Below, in pieces: positions 63,249-64,000 of a DNA stretch of 64,000 nt (positions are counted from its first letter, which is position 1; the number at the start of each line of letters is the position of its first letter). Location of the stretch: the NCBI RefSeq assembly GCF_005116475.1, contig NZ_SWBO01000005.1, positions 248,001 through 312,000 of the forward strand, in the 5' to 3' direction. The notes under the pieces are model-generated. The model did not search any database. It was not told where the DNA came from and saw only the letters and a program-made list of their open reading frames with translations. Origin of the DNA: Pedobacter cryotolerans. Lineage in GTDB: Bacteria > Bacteroidota > Bacteroidia > Sphingobacteriales > Sphingobacteriaceae. The translations under genes were made by a program, and so were the position numbers.

Positions 63249-63425
63249 ATGGAAAAATTTGAAAAAGTAAAACAGCTAATCTCCGATATCGAAACAGATG
63301 CGGGAAAATTCTATAATTCCAACAATGGAGCAGCAGGTACCAGAGTGAGAAAAGCGATGCAGGATTTGAAAGTACTGGCGACAGAAATCAGAAAAGAAGT
63401 TACAGAAAAGAAGAACGCTAAGTAA
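63249..63425 (+). CDS. Hc1-type histone-like protein
   Basis: This 58-residue basic protein was read directly from the sequence. It opens MEKFEKVKQLISDIETDA and has the conserved block AAGTRVRKAMQDLKVLA followed by a lysine-rich tail (EVTEKKNAK). This matches the bacterial histone H1-like/Hc1 family common in Bacteroidetes, which bind DNA non-specifically. Here it is encoded on the ICE just after the DUF3945-like gene, with a hairpin terminator at 63449-63468. Confidence 0.8.
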   Translation: MEKFEKVKQLISDIETDAGKFYNSNNGAAGTRVRKAMQDLKVLATEIRKEVTEKKNAK

Positions 63426-63448
63426 AAAATAGTGTTTTGAGATTTAGA

Positions 63449-63468
63449 CCTGATCGGAAACGATCAGG
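63449..63468 (+). terminator. Hairpin after the Hc1-like gene
   Basis: CCTGATCG (63449-63456) pairs perfectly with CGATCAGG (63461-63468) around a GAAA tetraloop, followed by an AT-rich stretch without a long T run. Confidence 0.65.
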
Positions 63469-63480
63469 CTTAATTATTAT

Positions 63481-63630
63481 CTATTGTTTTCTATCATCCA
63501 GATATTTGTAGGCTAAATCATATATCTGATCTTTGGCAGTATTATCCATTCTACTCGTTACATAAATAAATTCTTCAGCATCTGTAGAAAGTTCTAAATA
63601 TATCAAGTCTTTAATATCTTTAAACAGTAT
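63481..63630 (-). pseudogene. Possible 3' remnant of a small gene
   Basis: Between a TAG (complement of 63631-63633) and a stop at 63481-63483, the minus strand encodes about 49 residues (DLIYLELSTDAEEFIYV, QIYDLAYKYLDDRKQ) with a protein-like composition, but no ATG start precedes them. It looks like the C-terminal end of a gene whose 5' part is lost. The family is unknown. It might also be a chance reading frame. Confidence 0.3.
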
Positions 63631-63679
63631 CTAGTGATGAAATTATTTATTATACTTGTGAATGATTTTAAGCTATTAG

Positions 63680-64000
63680 ATGGAGATTCGATGCATAATA
63701 ATAGATGATGAGCCACACGCTATAAGTGAGTTGGAAGATTTAATTATGAGAACTCCAGGAATTGGCCTTTTGGGTTCTTTTTACAATGTAAATGATGCCG
63801 TGAGATTTTTAAACGAAGGCCAAATTGTTGATATCATCTTTTCCGATATTGATATGCCTTTAATAAATGGAATAGCTGCGGCTAAGATTCTAAAGGCATA
63901 TTGCAGTAATTTGATTTATGTCACTGCCCATAGAAATTTTGCAATTGAGGCATTTGCAGTTAATGCGATTGGGTATCTTTTAAAACCCGTTGGTATTGAA
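63680..64000 (+). CDS. LytTR-type response regulator, 5' part
   Basis: The frame opens MEIRCIIIDDEPHAISEL and continues for 107 codons to the right edge. It is a response-regulator receiver domain. The acidic pocket IIDDEP, the phospho-acceptor Asp in IIFSDIDMPLINGI, the conserved Thr in YVTAH and the Lys in GYLLKPV are all present. A C-terminal LytTR or other output domain is expected beyond the window but cannot be seen. It lies next to ICE genes, so it could belong to the element's own regulation or start a chromosomal block. Confidence 0.85.
   Translation, partial: MEIRCIIIDDEPHAISELEDLIMRTPGIGLLGSFYNVNDAVRFLNEGQIVDIIFSDIDMPLINGIAAAKILKAYCSNLIYVTAHRNFAIEAFAVNAIGYLLKPVGIE

Noticed and set aside
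1..64000. CRISPR array, rRNA genes, phage structural genes, complete insertion sequences
   Set aside because: No regularly spaced direct repeats, rRNA, phage morphogenesis genes or transposases were seen. The only recombinase is the serine recombinase at the left end of the ICE.

Overview
The window looks like a chromosome of a low-GC Bacteroidetes bacterium, most likely of the Sphingobacteriaceae (Pedobacter-like). Evidence: TAnnTTTG-type -7 promoter elements, a type III glutamine synthetase, Oar-like and SusC/SusD-type outer-membrane receptors, single-chain PurL, a CTnDOT-like tra gene set (TraE-F-G-I-J-K-M), and dispersed palindromic repeats with GAGCGTAGTCGAAG-type cores. The genus is an inference.

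Positions 1-21,300 are ordinary chromosome: the 5' part of lpdA, an Oar-like TonB-dependent receptor, a small lipoprotein gene between two nearly identical terminators, a dienelactone hydrolase, purM, glnN (GSIII), a TonB protein, asnB, purL, a VOC protein, trmN6, a phosphoesterase, class I fructose-bisphosphatase, an unknown gene and rnhA. A 0.9-kb gene-free stretch upstream of purM (6,920-7,879) is packed with palindromic repeats, one nested in another. A related repeat lies in frame inside purM itself.

At 21,468-21,542 is tRNA-His(GTG). From there to the right-hand end of the window runs an integrative and conjugative element (ICE). Its left end holds a large serine recombinase whose reading frame continues antisense through the tRNA gene. 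Next come a first cargo block (unknown protein, Mrr-like nuclease, HExxH protein), a putative oriT region, the mobilisation genes (BfmA/BtgA-like, DUF5712 relaxase, VirD4-like coupling protein), a 119-bp palindrome and a RadC-like gene. A regulator cluster follows (LytTR, GNAT, LuxR, CRP-like). Then comes a MauE/DUF6520/TlpA block beside a SusC/SusD system with FecR anti-sigma and ECF sigma factor. Between sigma factor and anti-sigma sits a two-gene SF1 helicase module. Right of the sigma gene are an XRE regulator and an AAA ATPase/TOPRIM-like pair. RteC and the tra operon follow, with three tandem TraI-type paralogues, then a DUF3945-like protein, an Hc1-type histone and the start of a LytTR-type response regulator. 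The right end of the ICE is outside the window.

The best candidates for undescribed biology are the helicase plus partner pair inside the sigma/anti-sigma locus (45,217-48,068), the ATPase plus TOPRIM-like pair (49,728-51,241), the Mrr-like/HExxH block (24,486-26,076) and the recombinase/tRNA junction. Functions for these are inferred from motifs and context only; no database search was possible.
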